A stretch of 51,221 bases of DNA from Bacteroidales bacterium (GTDB lineage Bacteria; Bacteroidota; Bacteroidia; Bacteroidales; UBA932), in assembly GCA_009777095.1 (NCBI GenBank), contig WRMN01000015.1:1-51221 (forward strand), in the 5' to 3' direction. The notes under the pieces are model-generated. The model made no database searches and had not been told where the DNA came from. It saw only the letters and a list, made by a program, of their open reading frames with translations. Position numbers and translations under genes: made by a program. Positions 17,360 through 26,614 of this stretch are shown piece after piece. Position 1 is the first letter of the stretch. Each line of letters starts with the position of its first letter.

Positions 17360-18853
17360 TTAGATATTAGGATTCAAATCTTGTTCAAGCTGCGGTATAG
17401 GATAAAACGCCGCTTGAGCTTCGGAAACTCCGGCAGCCTGCGCCTTCGCGTCAGTGATAACAACCCTTGCTTTTCGCCGCAAATCGTACAGGCGGTTGCC
17501 TTCGAATGCCAGCTCCCAAGCGCGTTCCTGAATAACCGCATCTCTGAACGCAGCGAGCGTCAAGCCCGGCGTAAGGTCTGCTAAGCCGGCTCTTGCCCTT
17601 ATTTGGTTCACCAAACTATAGGCTTCGGTCGTAGGGCCTGCCGCTTCAGCATACACTAATGCAATATCGGAATAGCGCAGCAGGAAAGGCTTCGAACTTT
17701 CTTTTACGCCATCGGGGTTAAAGTCAACATATTTCAACGAAAATTTATAGCTGATATTAATAGCGCCTCCTCCGGGAGTGGAGTAAAGATTAGCTTCAGT
17801 TCCGCTACCTCCGCCATAAAGCCATGTTTTTCTCTTGTCATCGTTGTGGTAAGAATCATAGAATGAGCTTGTGGTTTGAAATACTCCGAATCCGCCTCTA
17901 GTATAGACATACGAGCCATCGGGACGCGCGATGTAGTAGGCGCTGGCTTGCCCTGTAAGGAACATCTGTCCTAACTTTGAAAAATTGCCTTCGTTTGTTC
18001 CCGATTTATCCATTGAAAGCAGGAAAATATGCTCTTTGCCGGTAGGCGCATCAACATTGTAGATACGCATTAAATCCGGATCATGCCCATATTCGCTTTG
18101 CTGATTAACCACCCTGCCGGCATATTCTTTTGCCAAATCGTAATAATAGTTAACCGCTTCGGGCATATCGACATAGTACTGCACATTGCTTTCTTTTGAC
18201 GAAGCCACATGTAGATTTACTTTAGCCATCAAAGCCTGTGCAGCGACCCTGTCTGCTCTGCCCACGCGCCGTTTTACTTTTAAGTAAGTTTCGGCTTTTT
18301 GCAAATCCGCTGTCATAAGCTCATATAGCTCGTTCATGTTTTTTGCCAAATAAGGCATGGTTTGCGCTCTGTTTTTAACCGCATGGAGCTGAACGGGAAC
18401 CAAACCAAAAACCCTCATAAGACCAAAATAGCTGAATGCTCTCAAAAAATACGCTTCGCCTAAAACTTCTTCTTTAGCGGCAGCGTTAATATTGCTTTCA
18501 GTAACGTTATCAATAACCGAGTTTGCCCTGTTAATGGCAATGTAGCTATTCTTAAAAAAGTACTGAAGCGTAAGATTGCCGGAACTGATTACCCATTCAT
18601 CCAAATCATTCGTTCCCATGCCCTCGTCGGGCTTAACGTTACAACTCTCGGTAGGTAATTCGCCGATGTATAAAATACCCCTCGTATATTCAATTAAGGT
18701 ATAAGCATTATAGGCATACAGCAATGCCGATTCAGCCTCTTCGGGGGTATTAAAGAAGTTTTCATCGGAATAAAAACCGTAAGGTTTCTCATTCAGGTCG
18801 CAGGATGAAATCCATACGAGCGCAAACAACAGGAATATGTATTTTATTTTCAT
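17360..18853 (-). CDS. SusD/RagB-type glycan-binding outer-membrane lipoprotein
   Basis: The protein has 497 residues from the ATG at 18853, chosen because it opens a lipoprotein signal (MKIKYIFLLFALVWISSC, Cys18); a frame to 18964 would overlap susC by 89 bases. SusD hallmarks are present: FFNTPEEAESALLYAYNAY, YFLRAFSYFGLMRVFG, an extended TPR-like core and the C-terminal block AFRDAVIQERAWELAFEGNRLYDLRR. It caps the SusC channel and presents oligosaccharide. It starts 23 bases after the susC stop. Confidence 0.93.
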   Translation of the reverse strand: MKIKYIFLLFALVWISSCDLNEKPYGFYSDENFFNTPEEAESALLYAYNAYTLIEYTRGILYIGELPTESCNVKPDEGMGTNDLDEWVISSGNLTLQYFFKNSYIAINRANSVIDNVTESNINAAAKEEVLGEAYFLRAFSYFGLMRVFGLVPVQLHAVKNRAQTMPYLAKNMNELYELMTADLQKAETYLKVKRRVGRADRVAAQALMAKVNLHVASSKESNVQYYVDMPEAVNYYYDLAKEYAGRVVNQQSEYGHDPDLMRIYNVDAPTGKEHIFLLSMDKSGTNEGNFSKLGQMFLTGQASAYYIARPDGSYVYTRGGFGVFQTTSSFYDSYHNDDKRKTWLYGGGSGTEANLYSTPGGGAINISYKFSLKYVDFNPDGVKESSKPFLLRYSDIALVYAEAAGPTTEAYSLVNQIRARAGLADLTPGLTLAAFRDAVIQERAWELAFEGNRLYDLRRKARVVITDAKAQAAGVSEAQAAFYPIPQLEQDLNPNI

Positions 18854-18875
18854 ACGCAGTAAAATTTTAATTGTT

Positions 18876-21800
18876 TTAGAAGGTAATATCAACGCCAAGC
18901 GTCCACTTTCTGAACCGAGGATACCCGCCCCAGTAGATACCGTCAGTTCCCACTTCGGGGTCATAGCCTTTGAACTTGGTAAAGGTATAAAGATTGGCTA
19001 TGTTTGCCGAGATTCGCAGGTTTTTTATCCATGTTACATTTTTTAACTGAAAGTTATAGCCTATCGAAACATTTTGAATACGAAGGAATGAACCGTCTGT
19101 TATATACCAGTCGGAAAAAAAGAATTGACGGTTCTCGCGCAGGCTCGGATAAGCATTGGTTGGATTATCAAGCGTCCACCGTGAAGACATAGTATTTGAC
19201 TGTCCATACTTGTTTTGTTGAATCACGTCGTTCCCAAACACTCCGTTCAGGAATACTTCAAAGTCGAAGTTTTTATACGAGCCGTTCAGCGACAAGCTTG
19301 CCGTAAAGTCGGGATTAGGGTCGCCGATTATTGTTCTGTCTCTATCGTCAAAATAGCCGTCTCCGGAAATATCCAAATATTTGAACTCTCCCAGTTTTGC
19401 CAAATCGCCTGTCAGCCCTTGTTCCCATGCATCCTGAGTAGTTTGTATCATGCCGTCGGTTTTATAACCGTAGAATACATAGGCAGGCTGTCCTACCGCT
19501 AAAATATTAGGAGTTCCGCGCCACTGCTCAAAGTAAGTACCCCAATATTCGTATTTCATACCGGTTATGTAATCAATCTGCAAGCCTGCTGAAACAGCGT
19601 CGCCCAAGCTTACCACCTTATTTCTATTCAGCGAGAAAATGAAGTTTGCCGACAGCTTAAAGTCCTTTCTCGAAATAACATTTCCGTCAATGGAAATTTC
19701 AATTCCTCTGTTCTCTACTTCACCGTCGTTTATCCAGATTTTGTTGTAGCCCGAAGAAAGAGATAAAAAGCTTTCGCGAAGCAAATCGGTAGTTTTCTTG
19801 TAATATAGATCCAAGGTTACGCGCAGGCGGTTATCGAAGAATCCCATGTCTAAACCGATATTTGTTTGCGCAGTGGTTTCCCATTTCAGGTCTTCGTTGG
19901 GAATGCCGCCCCATATTATAAATCTGTCGCTGTCGCCCTCACGTCCTACTTCATAGCCCGGACCTATGGCTGTTTGCCATGTTCCGTTGTAAAAATATTT
20001 TTCGGTACCGTAACGGCTGAGGGTTTGGTAAGGCGATATACCCTGATTACCGGATTTTCCCCAACTTACGCGAAGTTTCATTTCATTAAAAATGTCGAAC
20101 GATTTGATAAATTCCTCTTCATGCGCCTTCCAGCTTCCTGCTACAGACGGAAAGTAGCCCCATTTATTATTGGCTCCGAACTTCGACGAACCATCAGCGC
20201 GCATAGTTGCCGTAAACAGGTATTTATTGTCGAAAGAATAGTTGGCGCGCCCCAAGAACGAAAGCAGTTTCTCTTCCGAATATCCGTTATAGGTTTCCTG
20301 CTTCACGCCGGCATATAGGTTTTGATTGCCGAGTGTTTCATTGACAAAATCATAAGCCGCTAAGTTGGAAAAACGGCTTTTGCCGAAGCCATACGAGTGC
20401 CCAAGCATGAAGTTAACATTATGCTTTTCGGCAAATATTTTATCAAATGTCGCATAAGTTTCCACAGTAAGATTTTCTCCTTCCCAGTTGTCAATGTAGG
20501 CAGCTCCATTGTTGTTAGTACCGTCGGCGCTGTAGATTTTAGGATTGTACCGGTCTCTTATGGTGTTTCCATACTTATAGTTCACCTGCGATTTGAGGTT
20601 CAGGAAACTTGCTAATTGAATGTCTGCAATCAGCGATCCCAAGTAATCTTTACCGCCCGTAACATTGGTGCTGTGTTCTCTGAGCGCCACCGGATGCGAC
20701 TGGTCGTTGATGCTGGTCAAAAAGTAGCTGCCGTCTTCATTGTAGATAGGCCAAATCGGATTGCGGGAATAGGAACGGCCGTTATTGTAGTTGCGTTCGT
20801 TCTTGGATATGGTGTTTGAAGTCCGAATGGTGAAGTTGTCCCACACCTTATGATCTACGTTCAAGCGAACTAATCCTTTGGTATAATCGTCGGCTTTATA
20901 CACTCCCAAGTCGTTATAAAAGTTTCCCGACAAAATAAAAGAGGTTCTGTCGGTTGCGGAATTAATGGATACCGAGGTATTGTTCAACATAGGAAGGTCT
21001 CGGAGCACCACTTTATCCCAACGAGTGAAGTAGGGCCAGGCGCCGCTTGCAATTTCGTTCACTGTAGGGTAATAAACTCCGGCGGCGTTTATCGCTCCGT
21101 TGTACAAGGGAGGCTGACCGGCATTAGTTCTGCTTTCGTTAGCCAGCGTAGCCATTTCCACCGGATCGCGCCAGCGAATAAGGTCTTTGGTAAACTGCGA
21201 AGCAGTGGTCTGATGTTTTACATTCACGCGGGTAATACCCTCTTTTGCCTTATTTGTGGTAATCATGATTACGCCATTGGCGCCTCTAGAGCCATAAATA
21301 GCTGAGGCTGAAGCGTCTTTCAACACTTCTATCGAAGCAATATCATTGGGATTTACCTGCTTCAAATCACCGGCTTCGCCTACGGGAAATCCGTCAACAA
21401 CCAAGAGGGGAGCGTTGGACCCGCGTAGCGAGCTGCTGCCTCTTATACGTACCGTGGAGCCGGCTCCGGGGTCTTGAGAACTGTTGATAACCTGCAATCC
21501 GGCAGCACGTCCCTGCAATAAGCCTTCGATTGAATTAGCCGGACTGTCATTTATCTTATCCGTCTTAATCGAACTTACCGAGCCGGTTAAATCGCTTTTC
21601 TTTACACGGCCATAGCCTATCACAACAACTTCTTCCAAGAGGGTGTTATCTTCCTCCATCACTACGCTAAGAGATGTTTGATTGTTTACCTGCACGGTAA
21701 TTTGCCTGTAGCCCATCATAGAAAATTCAAGGAGGCCATTCGAAGGAATGTCGGCTATGGTAAAAGCTCCGTTAGCGTCCGACAGCGTATAGCTTTTCTT

Positions 21801-21968
21801 ATTGTTCGGATTAACTACCATAACTCCCGCAAGAGGGTCTCCGCCGACAGTTTTGACCGTTCCGCTGACAGTTGTTTGCGCCATCAACTGTTGGCTTAGA
21901 AGACAAAACACCAGCATTGGCAGCATCCGAATCAATCGTTTAAAATGAATTTGTGTTCTCATAAGCAT
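18876..21968 (-). CDS. SusC/RagA-type TonB-linked outer-membrane transporter
   Basis: The 1030-residue protein has a signal peptide ending near LMAQ. A CarboxypepD_reg-like domain (about 32-115) is followed by the SusC signature LEEVVVIGYGRVKKSDLTGSV, a plug (NDIASIEVLKDASASAIYGS RGANGVIMI region) and a 22-strand-type barrel ending KWTLGVDITF. It imports oligosaccharides across the outer membrane using TonB energy, together with the SusD protein encoded next. It lies 16 bases after the GH130 gene in the same leftward unit. No anti-sigma secretin/TonB N-terminal domain is present, so control is more likely through the divergent AraC-type gene. Confidence 0.95.
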   Translation of the reverse strand: MLMRTQIHFKRLIRMLPMLVFCLLSQQLMAQTTVSGTVKTVGGDPLAGVMVVNPNNKKSYTLSDANGAFTIADIPSNGLLEFSMMGYRQITVQVNNQTSLSVVMEEDNTLLEEVVVIGYGRVKKSDLTGSVSSIKTDKINDSPANSIEGLLQGRAAGLQVINSSQDPGAGSTVRIRGSSSLRGSNAPLLVVDGFPVGEAGDLKQVNPNDIASIEVLKDASASAIYGSRGANGVIMITTNKAKEGITRVNVKHQTTASQFTKDLIRWRDPVEMATLANESRTNAGQPPLYNGAINAAGVYYPTVNEIASGAWPYFTRWDKVVLRDLPMLNNTSVSINSATDRTSFILSGNFYNDLGVYKADDYTKGLVRLNVDHKVWDNFTIRTSNTISKNERNYNNGRSYSRNPIWPIYNEDGSYFLTSINDQSHPVALREHSTNVTGGKDYLGSLIADIQLASFLNLKSQVNYKYGNTIRDRYNPKIYSADGTNNNGAAYIDNWEGENLTVETYATFDKIFAEKHNVNFMLGHSYGFGKSRFSNLAAYDFVNETLGNQNLYAGVKQETYNGYSEEKLLSFLGRANYSFDNKYLFTATMRADGSSKFGANNKWGYFPSVAGSWKAHEEEFIKSFDIFNEMKLRVSWGKSGNQGISPYQTLSRYGTEKYFYNGTWQTAIGPGYEVGREGDSDRFIIWGGIPNEDLKWETTAQTNIGLDMGFFDNRLRVTLDLYYKKTTDLLRESFLSLSSGYNKIWINDGEVENRGIEISIDGNVISRKDFKLSANFIFSLNRNKVVSLGDAVSAGLQIDYITGMKYEYWGTYFEQWRGTPNILAVGQPAYVFYGYKTDGMIQTTQDAWEQGLTGDLAKLGEFKYLDISGDGYFDDRDRTIIGDPNPDFTASLSLNGSYKNFDFEVFLNGVFGNDVIQQNKYGQSNTMSSRWTLDNPTNAYPSLRENRQFFFSDWYITDGSFLRIQNVSIGYNFQLKNVTWIKNLRISANIANLYTFTKFKGYDPEVGTDGIYWGGYPRFRKWTLGVDITF

Positions 21969-21983
21969 TATAAGTTTGTTAAA

Positions 21984-23006
21984 TTATACTTTGATTAATG
22001 ATTGTATCAGTTCTTCAACACTGCAAGTTGCAACGCCAATATACTTATCGGCGCATCCGTAATAAACGTAAAGCGTATCGCCGACAATCACGTTGCCTGT
22101 AGGAAAGACACAACCTTTATAATGTCCGTTTATTTCGTGGTCGAACTCCGGCTCAAGTATGAAATCGGGCGCTTTGGCAATGATTTTGAGCGGATTGTTA
22201 ATATCGGCAAGTAAAGCACCTGCCCTATAGTAGCCCAAACCGTTATGTTCTACGCCGTGGTAAATGATCAGCCATCCGTATTTTGTTTTCAGCGGAGGCG
22301 TGCTTCCACCTATTTTTTCTTCCCAGGTCCCTTCAACGCCGGTATATAGCAACTTGCTTTCTTTGTCTTCCCAATTGAGAATATCGTCTGAAAATTTAAG
22401 CCACATTGAGGGGTACTTCACTCCGTATTTTTCGCCTGTATATTGCTTGGGGCGGTGCATCAAAACGTATTTTCCATTTACTTTTTCAGGAAAAAGTATA
22501 ACATCTCTATCGTCGAGTACGGGCGATGTTATACGCCCTAAACGCCTGAAATGCTTAAAATCTTTGGTAACCGCCAGTGCAGTATTCCCCAAATTTTCTT
22601 TAATTGCAGCCGGAGCGTCAGCGCCGCAATCGGGCGTTAAAACAACGTCGTGCCCAAATTTCCAGTATTGCCCCGGAGGAAAAGGCCTGTAGGCATAAGT
22701 AATGTAAAAATCGTCGTCGAATTTTACAATTCGAGCATCTTCCACGCAGCCTGAGTCAAAATTATCGGCTTCGGGAGCAAAGACCGGAAGATTCGAAGCA
22801 CGTTCAAAGGAAAATCCATCTTTACTTGTTGCCAAGCCAAAGCGAATCACATGCTCCGGGTCATTACCGGCAGCTCTGTAAAGCATGTAAAATATACCTT
22901 TATCATAATAGACTCCCGGATTACAGGTTACCAACGATTCCCATTCGTTCGCTTCGTTAGGGCTCAATATCGGATTTTTTTCAAATTTCTTCAGCTTCAT
23001 ACACAT
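21984..23006 (-). CDS. GH130 family beta-mannoside phosphorylase or hydrolase
   Basis: The 340-residue protein fits a five-bladed beta-propeller of GH130. It opens with KFEKNPILSPNEANEWES, and SGCVEDARIV holds the proton-donor Asp (about 90). Later blocks are DDRDVILFPEK, GGSTPPLKTKYGWLIIYHG and the C-terminal HYKGCVFPTGN. Arg and His side chains of the phosphate site appear in MHRPKQY and YHGVEH, favouring a phosphorylase. It has no signal peptide, so it acts in the cytoplasm on mannose-containing disaccharides delivered by the neighbouring symporter. Start is ATG at 23006; an in-frame ATG at 23000 is equally good. Subfamily not decided. Confidence 0.87.
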   Translation of the reverse strand: MCMKLKKFEKNPILSPNEANEWESLVTCNPGVYYDKGIFYMLYRAAGNDPEHVIRFGLATSKDGFSFERASNLPVFAPEADNFDSGCVEDARIVKFDDDFYITYAYRPFPPGQYWKFGHDVVLTPDCGADAPAAIKENLGNTALAVTKDFKHFRRLGRITSPVLDDRDVILFPEKVNGKYVLMHRPKQYTGEKYGVKYPSMWLKFSDDILNWEDKESKLLYTGVEGTWEEKIGGSTPPLKTKYGWLIIYHGVEHNGLGYYRAGALLADINNPLKIIAKAPDFILEPEFDHEINGHYKGCVFPTGNVIVGDTLYVYYGCADKYIGVATCSVEELIQSLIKV

Positions 23007-23015
23007 CTATAATTT

Positions 23016-24584
23016 TTAAGCAAAAACAATCCAGAAACAAGCGCAAATAACCAACAGCAATATTGCCCAGGTCATATAGCTTTTGTATAATTTGTTCGAC
23101 CGCATTTCGCCTACTTCCTGCAAGAAAGCAGTTTTTGAAAATATGGTGTTTTGTAATTTTTCGAGCGCCGGCTTACTTCCTGCGAAGCTCACCGCTATCA
23201 TTATCAGCATACTTGCACATAGCAGGAAAGGAACGACTAACAGAAAGTGCATATTTTCAAAAATTGCATTTTTGAAGAATAGCATTAGTACGGCTATGGC
23301 AAGTCCGCCTATCAATCCGGCGAAAATTCCGTTACCGTTAACCCTTTTAGTAAAAATGCCCAAAAGGAAAGCGGCTACTATTGGTGGAGCGATGTACGAA
23401 AGCATCTCCTGGTAATACTTCAACAGCGACCCGAATTTGCCGATTTGCGGCGCCCACAACGCAGCTATCAGAATGATGACTACTGCGGCAATTTTGCCGA
23501 CTTTAACCAACTGTTTCGAGTCTGCCGATTTGTTGAAGCGGCTGTAAAAGTCAATGGTAAAGAGGGTGGAGGTAGAGTTTAAAATTGCGCTGACAGTTGA
23601 AAGCAGCGCAGAAAGTAATGCCGCCAACATTATTGCCAGCAATCCTGTAGGCAACAGTTTCATGACCATTGAGGGATAAACCATGTCGGGACGCTCTAAT
23701 CCCGAAAACAGTTTTTGAGAGATGAGACCGGGTATGGCAAATATAAACAAGGTTATCAGCGTAAGGTATCCGTTCAGTATTACGCCCTTACGTCCCTGAT
23801 CCAAACTTCTGGCGCTTAAAACACGCTGCACCAAAGTTTGGTTGTTGCCCCAAAAGTATATTCCCAAAATCGGCATTCCGACTATCAGTCCAAGCCAAGG
23901 CGTAGCCGGATCGTCAATTGAGCGGATTAATTTAGTCGCAAGGTCGTTGTTGCGGTACAGTTCCATAAAGTAGTCGCCGCCTTTCTCAAAGCAAAAGAAG
24001 GCCAGCAGCAGCGAACCGCCGATAAGTATCAAGGCTTGTATCAACTCCACTTTTATTGCTGAAGACAAGCCTCCGGGTATGGTATAGGAAGCAGCTATGG
24101 CTGCAAAAATTAAAATAATAATGTGCAAGTCCACCGTTGGGAGAAGAAGTTTTATGATTAGCGCGGCGGCATACAGCGCACCGGCGGCATCCAAAAATAT
24201 GTTTCCGATGATGCAAATTGTAGAAAAGTAAAAACGCGAGCGTTTATCAAACCTTTTCTCCAAAAATTCAGGAATGGTAAATATTTTAGAGCGTATGTAG
24301 AGCGGCAGCAGAAATACGGCAAAGAATACCATGACCACAATGCCCGTCAAGTTGTAGTTGAACACAGCTATTCCCGTATGATAGGCGTCTCCTGTCTGGC
24401 CTATCAGGGTAGAACTTGAGATGCTTGCGGCAAATAAGGACAAACCTACTATCCACCAGGGCATTGAACGTCCTGCTAAGAAATATTCCTGCGAGTTTGA
24501 ACTTTTTCCGTTTCTGATACCCCACCATATAATAAATACCACATATACAGCGACAATGATAAGGTCTATAAGCATAGATTCCAT
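23016..24584 (-). CDS. Sodium/solute symporter (SSS family), likely sugar transporter
   Basis: The 522-residue protein has about 13-14 membrane segments and SSS-family motifs: YFLAGRSMPWWIVGLSLFAASIS near the N-terminus and IPGGLSSAIKVELIQALI in the middle, with a helix-rich C-terminus. It is the first gene of the leftward glycan unit and overlaps the regulatory intergenic region. It probably carries the mono- or disaccharide products across the inner membrane with sodium, feeding the cytoplasmic GH130 enzyme encoded 10 bases downstream. Confidence 0.9.
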   Translation of the reverse strand: MESMLIDLIIVAVYVVFIIWWGIRNGKSSNSQEYFLAGRSMPWWIVGLSLFAASISSSTLIGQTGDAYHTGIAVFNYNLTGIVVMVFFAVFLLPLYIRSKIFTIPEFLEKRFDKRSRFYFSTICIIGNIFLDAAGALYAAALIIKLLLPTVDLHIIILIFAAIAASYTIPGGLSSAIKVELIQALILIGGSLLLAFFCFEKGGDYFMELYRNNDLATKLIRSIDDPATPWLGLIVGMPILGIYFWGNNQTLVQRVLSARSLDQGRKGVILNGYLTLITLFIFAIPGLISQKLFSGLERPDMVYPSMVMKLLPTGLLAIMLAALLSALLSTVSAILNSTSTLFTIDFYSRFNKSADSKQLVKVGKIAAVVIILIAALWAPQIGKFGSLLKYYQEMLSYIAPPIVAAFLLGIFTKRVNGNGIFAGLIGGLAIAVLMLFFKNAIFENMHFLLVVPFLLCASMLIMIAVSFAGSKPALEKLQNTIFSKTAFLQEVGEMRSNKLYKSYMTWAILLLVICACFWIVFA

Positions 24585-24627
24585 CTTTCAGGCGATTAAA
24601 TTATACAAATTTCATGTTAACTTAGTG

Positions 24628-24635
24628 CAAAGGTA
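24628..24635 (-). promoter_or_regulatory. -7 element of the leftward glycan-locus promoter
   Basis: On the minus strand this reads TACCTTTG, a perfect TAnnTTTG, 44 bases ahead of the symporter start. The -33 position has no TTTG, as is common for promoters that need an activator. It faces the AraC-type gene across about 175 bases. Confidence 0.6.
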
Positions 24636-24669
24636 TTGAATTGTACAGCTACTTTTATACATTATTAGG

Positions 24670-24697
24670 TTCAATGATTGTATTTTTTTGAATGATT
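24670..24697. promoter_or_regulatory. Direct repeat, candidate AraC-type operator
   Basis: TTCAATGATT (24670-24679) and TTGAATGATT (24688-24697) are direct repeats differing at one base and spaced 18 bases start to start. They lie between the two divergent -7 elements. Repeated half-sites close to two helical turns apart are typical for AraC-family binding; the assignment is inference. Confidence 0.4.
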
Positions 24698-24699
24698 TA

Positions 24700-24731
24700 T
24701 TTGCAAAAATAATAAAAAGGCAGTACCTTTG
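24700..24731 (+). promoter_or_regulatory. Promoter of the AraC-type regulator gene
   Basis: TTTG (24700-24703), 20 bases, TACCTTTG (24724-24731). The ATG follows 29 bases later. The direct repeat above ends just before the -33 element, so binding there could also control this gene. Confidence 0.65.
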
Positions 24732-24760
24732 CGCCGTTGTAGGAATAAATAGCTTTCATT

Positions 24761-25627
24761 ATGAGAAAATTACAAAAAGAAATCACACCTCTTTCTCCAG
24801 AAGATTTATTTATTGTTTTGAATCACCCTGATGCAAAATTTGACTATCCTGTTCATTATCACTCCGATTTTGAGCTCAATCTTGTAATTGGCTCTTACGG
24901 TGAACGGGTGGTGGGTGATTCTGTTGAAAATTTTTCAGGACTTGATTTGGTTATGACCGGACCGAATGTTCCACATGCATGGTTCGGTTCGGAAGAAGAG
25001 AAGCGTCATGTAGTAACGCTTCAGTTTTCGGATAAATTCATCCATTTTCCTCTTTTGGAAAAACGCTTGTTCAAAAGCATTAAGGAACTGCTTTATGAAT
25101 CGCAGAAAGGTATTGTTTTTGCAAGGGAAACTCAGGATAAAATAAAGGAAAAGATATTAGCGTTGACCAAAATACAGGGTTTTCAAACCGTTTTATCGTT
25201 TTTCTCCATTTTATATGAGCTATCCATTTCCGACCGCAGAATATTAGCAAGCAATCAATTTGATTCTCAAAGTATTGTACGCGCCTCGAAAAGCAGAAGA
25301 ATAGCCAAAGTTTGTGATTATATTGATGCAAACTATCATCAACAAATAAAACTTAAAGATGCCGCAGCACTGGTAAATATGTCGGAATCGGCATTCAGTC
25401 ATTTTTTCAAAAAGCGCACAAAGTGTACTTACATTGATTATTTGACCAGCATAAGGATTGCAAAATCATGCCAGTTGCTTTCGGAAACCACGCAAACGGT
25501 TGCCGAAATTTGCTATAGCTGCGGTTTCGAGAACATGTCGAATTTCATGCGCATATTTAAGAAAAAGAAGAACGTAACGCCCACTAAGTACAGGGAATTT
25601 ATGGAGCAGATGCTGATTAAGCATTGA
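24761..25627 (+). CDS. AraC-family transcriptional regulator of the glycan locus
   Basis: The 288-residue protein has an N-terminal cupin-like sensing domain (about 15-130, HYHSDFELNLV and GPNVPHAWFG) and a C-terminal AraC helix-turn-helix pair (about 180-285: KVCDYIDANYHQQIKLKDAAALVNMSESAFSHFFKK type start, and AEICYSCGFENMSNFMRIFKKKKNVTPTKYRE type end). It is divergent from the symporter gene, sharing a short intergenic region with a direct repeat. It most likely activates the leftward locus when it binds a sugar. Confidence 0.9.
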   Translation: MRKLQKEITPLSPEDLFIVLNHPDAKFDYPVHYHSDFELNLVIGSYGERVVGDSVENFSGLDLVMTGPNVPHAWFGSEEEKRHVVTLQFSDKFIHFPLLEKRLFKSIKELLYESQKGIVFARETQDKIKEKILALTKIQGFQTVLSFFSILYELSISDRRILASNQFDSQSIVRASKSRRIAKVCDYIDANYHQQIKLKDAAALVNMSESAFSHFFKKRTKCTYIDYLTSIRIAKSCQLLSETTQTVAEICYSCGFENMSNFMRIFKKKKNVTPTKYREFMEQMLIKH

Positions 25628-25730
25628 GTTAAAGTTTTGGCGCCTGTATAATTGTTCATATTCCAAATTCAACTCTCTGATTCTGGATCTTTGAAATTGG
25701 TTAATCATAAGACGTAGATGCTGATCAAAA

Positions 25731-26568
25731 CATGTCCTAAATTATTCTTTACCACCAGGGTCAAGAATAGCGTCAATGTCGATTGATGTGGAACCGGCTA
25801 TCTTGGTCAGTATTACATCTTCCGGAAATGTCCAGCCTTCGTGGAAAACAGGCTTGGGGTCAACGCCTATTGTCCATAAATACACCCTTTCACTCTCTTG
25901 CAGGATTTGCCAGCGCAATTGCTGCTGCTTGGGATACAAGGTCAATGTTCCGCTCCCTCCTTTATCTTTTAAGTCATCAAAAAAACCAAAAGCCAGCACA
26001 TTTGGATTTACTTCGCTTTCTTCTTCCTCAAAATTACTGGCCGACATTGTCAAGCCATTTTCACCTCTTGTTTTGTCTGTAGCCCGTTGTACCGCAGCTT
26101 CCTGATCAATAATCACTACTCCGTTCCGTGCCAAATATTGACCGCCGTAAACGATTTCATGAGAGGTACTAAGACTGCTTACTCCTTTCTTTAGAAAAAT
26201 ACGGAAGGTAGTGGTATCGTCAGTATATTCCCAGGTGCCTACATAAGCGTCCAGATTTTTAGTGTACCATTGTGCCATTAAGCAACTTACTACTATAGTA
26301 AATAAACTTGTCAGTACCATCTTTTTCATATTATTTGATGTTTTAAATTAATTACAATCCTTTGTTGCTACCCCATTGTTGCGCCATTCTACAACCTGCC
26401 AGCGGGCATTGGCAGGGGGCATATTCCTTGACCTCATAACAGATAAACCGGAACTGTGAAGCCGCTCTACAAATATTCTTTCCGCAGCTCCTGCATTTGT
26501 TCCGGTTTTTAGGATAGCATAAGCCATTCCGCTGGCGTTTACTATAGCTGTCTGTACGGGCGATTTCC
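25731..26568. repeat. Tandem duplication, downstream copy (partner gene plus toxin-like gene remnant)
   Basis: This unit is repeated almost base for base by 26569 onward. Both start CATGTCCTAAATTATTCTTT and run through a 195-196 codon gene into the 3' end of the JAMM-like lipoprotein gene. The repeat period is 838 bases. This copy has lost about 95 bases inside the lipoprotein fragment and everything upstream of it. Confidence 0.85.
25742..26329 (-). CDS. Secreted protein of unknown function, downstream paralogue
   Basis: The 195-residue protein has a signal peptide ending CLMAQ and a lipocalin- or beta-sheet-like opening (YVGTWEYTDDTTTFRIFLKKG). It resembles small Bacteroidetes families such as DUF6705, a family assignment made from general appearance only. 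It is about 90% identical to the upstream paralogue at 26580-27170; the main differences cluster at 50-56 (SSLSTSH here) and 98-122. It follows a truncated copy of the lipoprotein gene. Its repeated pairing with that C-terminal module fits an immunity or accessory role (inference). Confidence 0.65.
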   Translation of the reverse strand: MKKMVLTSLFTIVVSCLMAQWYTKNLDAYVGTWEYTDDTTTFRIFLKKGVSSLSTSHEIVYGGQYLARNGVVIIDQEAAVQRATDKTRGENGLTMSASNFEEEESEVNPNVLAFGFFDDLKDKGGSGTLTLYPKQQQLRWQILQESERVYLWTIGVDPKPVFHEGWTFPEDVILTKIAGSTSIDIDAILDPGGKE

Positions 26569-26614
26569 CATGTCCTAAATTATTCTTTATCACCAGGGTC
26601 AAGAATAGTGTCAA
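26348..26614 (-). pseudogene. Remnant of the JAMM-like lipoprotein gene (C-terminal fragment with internal deletion)
   Basis: The last ~65 codons of this 88-codon frame match the C-terminus of the intact gene at 27188-28939, down to the shared end NNGVATKDCN. An in-frame block of about 32 codons (from GDPSAF to the RLVQ region) is missing at the ILK/TGTNAG junction. The first ~20 codons are not homologous and read back into the neighbouring partner gene. The HxH metal motif is absent, so no enzyme activity is expected. It is the product of the tandem duplication. Confidence 0.8.

Noticed and set aside
18854-18964. Longer start of the SusD gene
   Set aside because: It overlaps the susC coding end and places 37 unrelated residues before the lipoprotein signal.
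19866-20318. Plus-strand 150-residue ORF opposite susC
   Set aside because: It is antisense to a well-supported SusC gene and has no domain or promoter.
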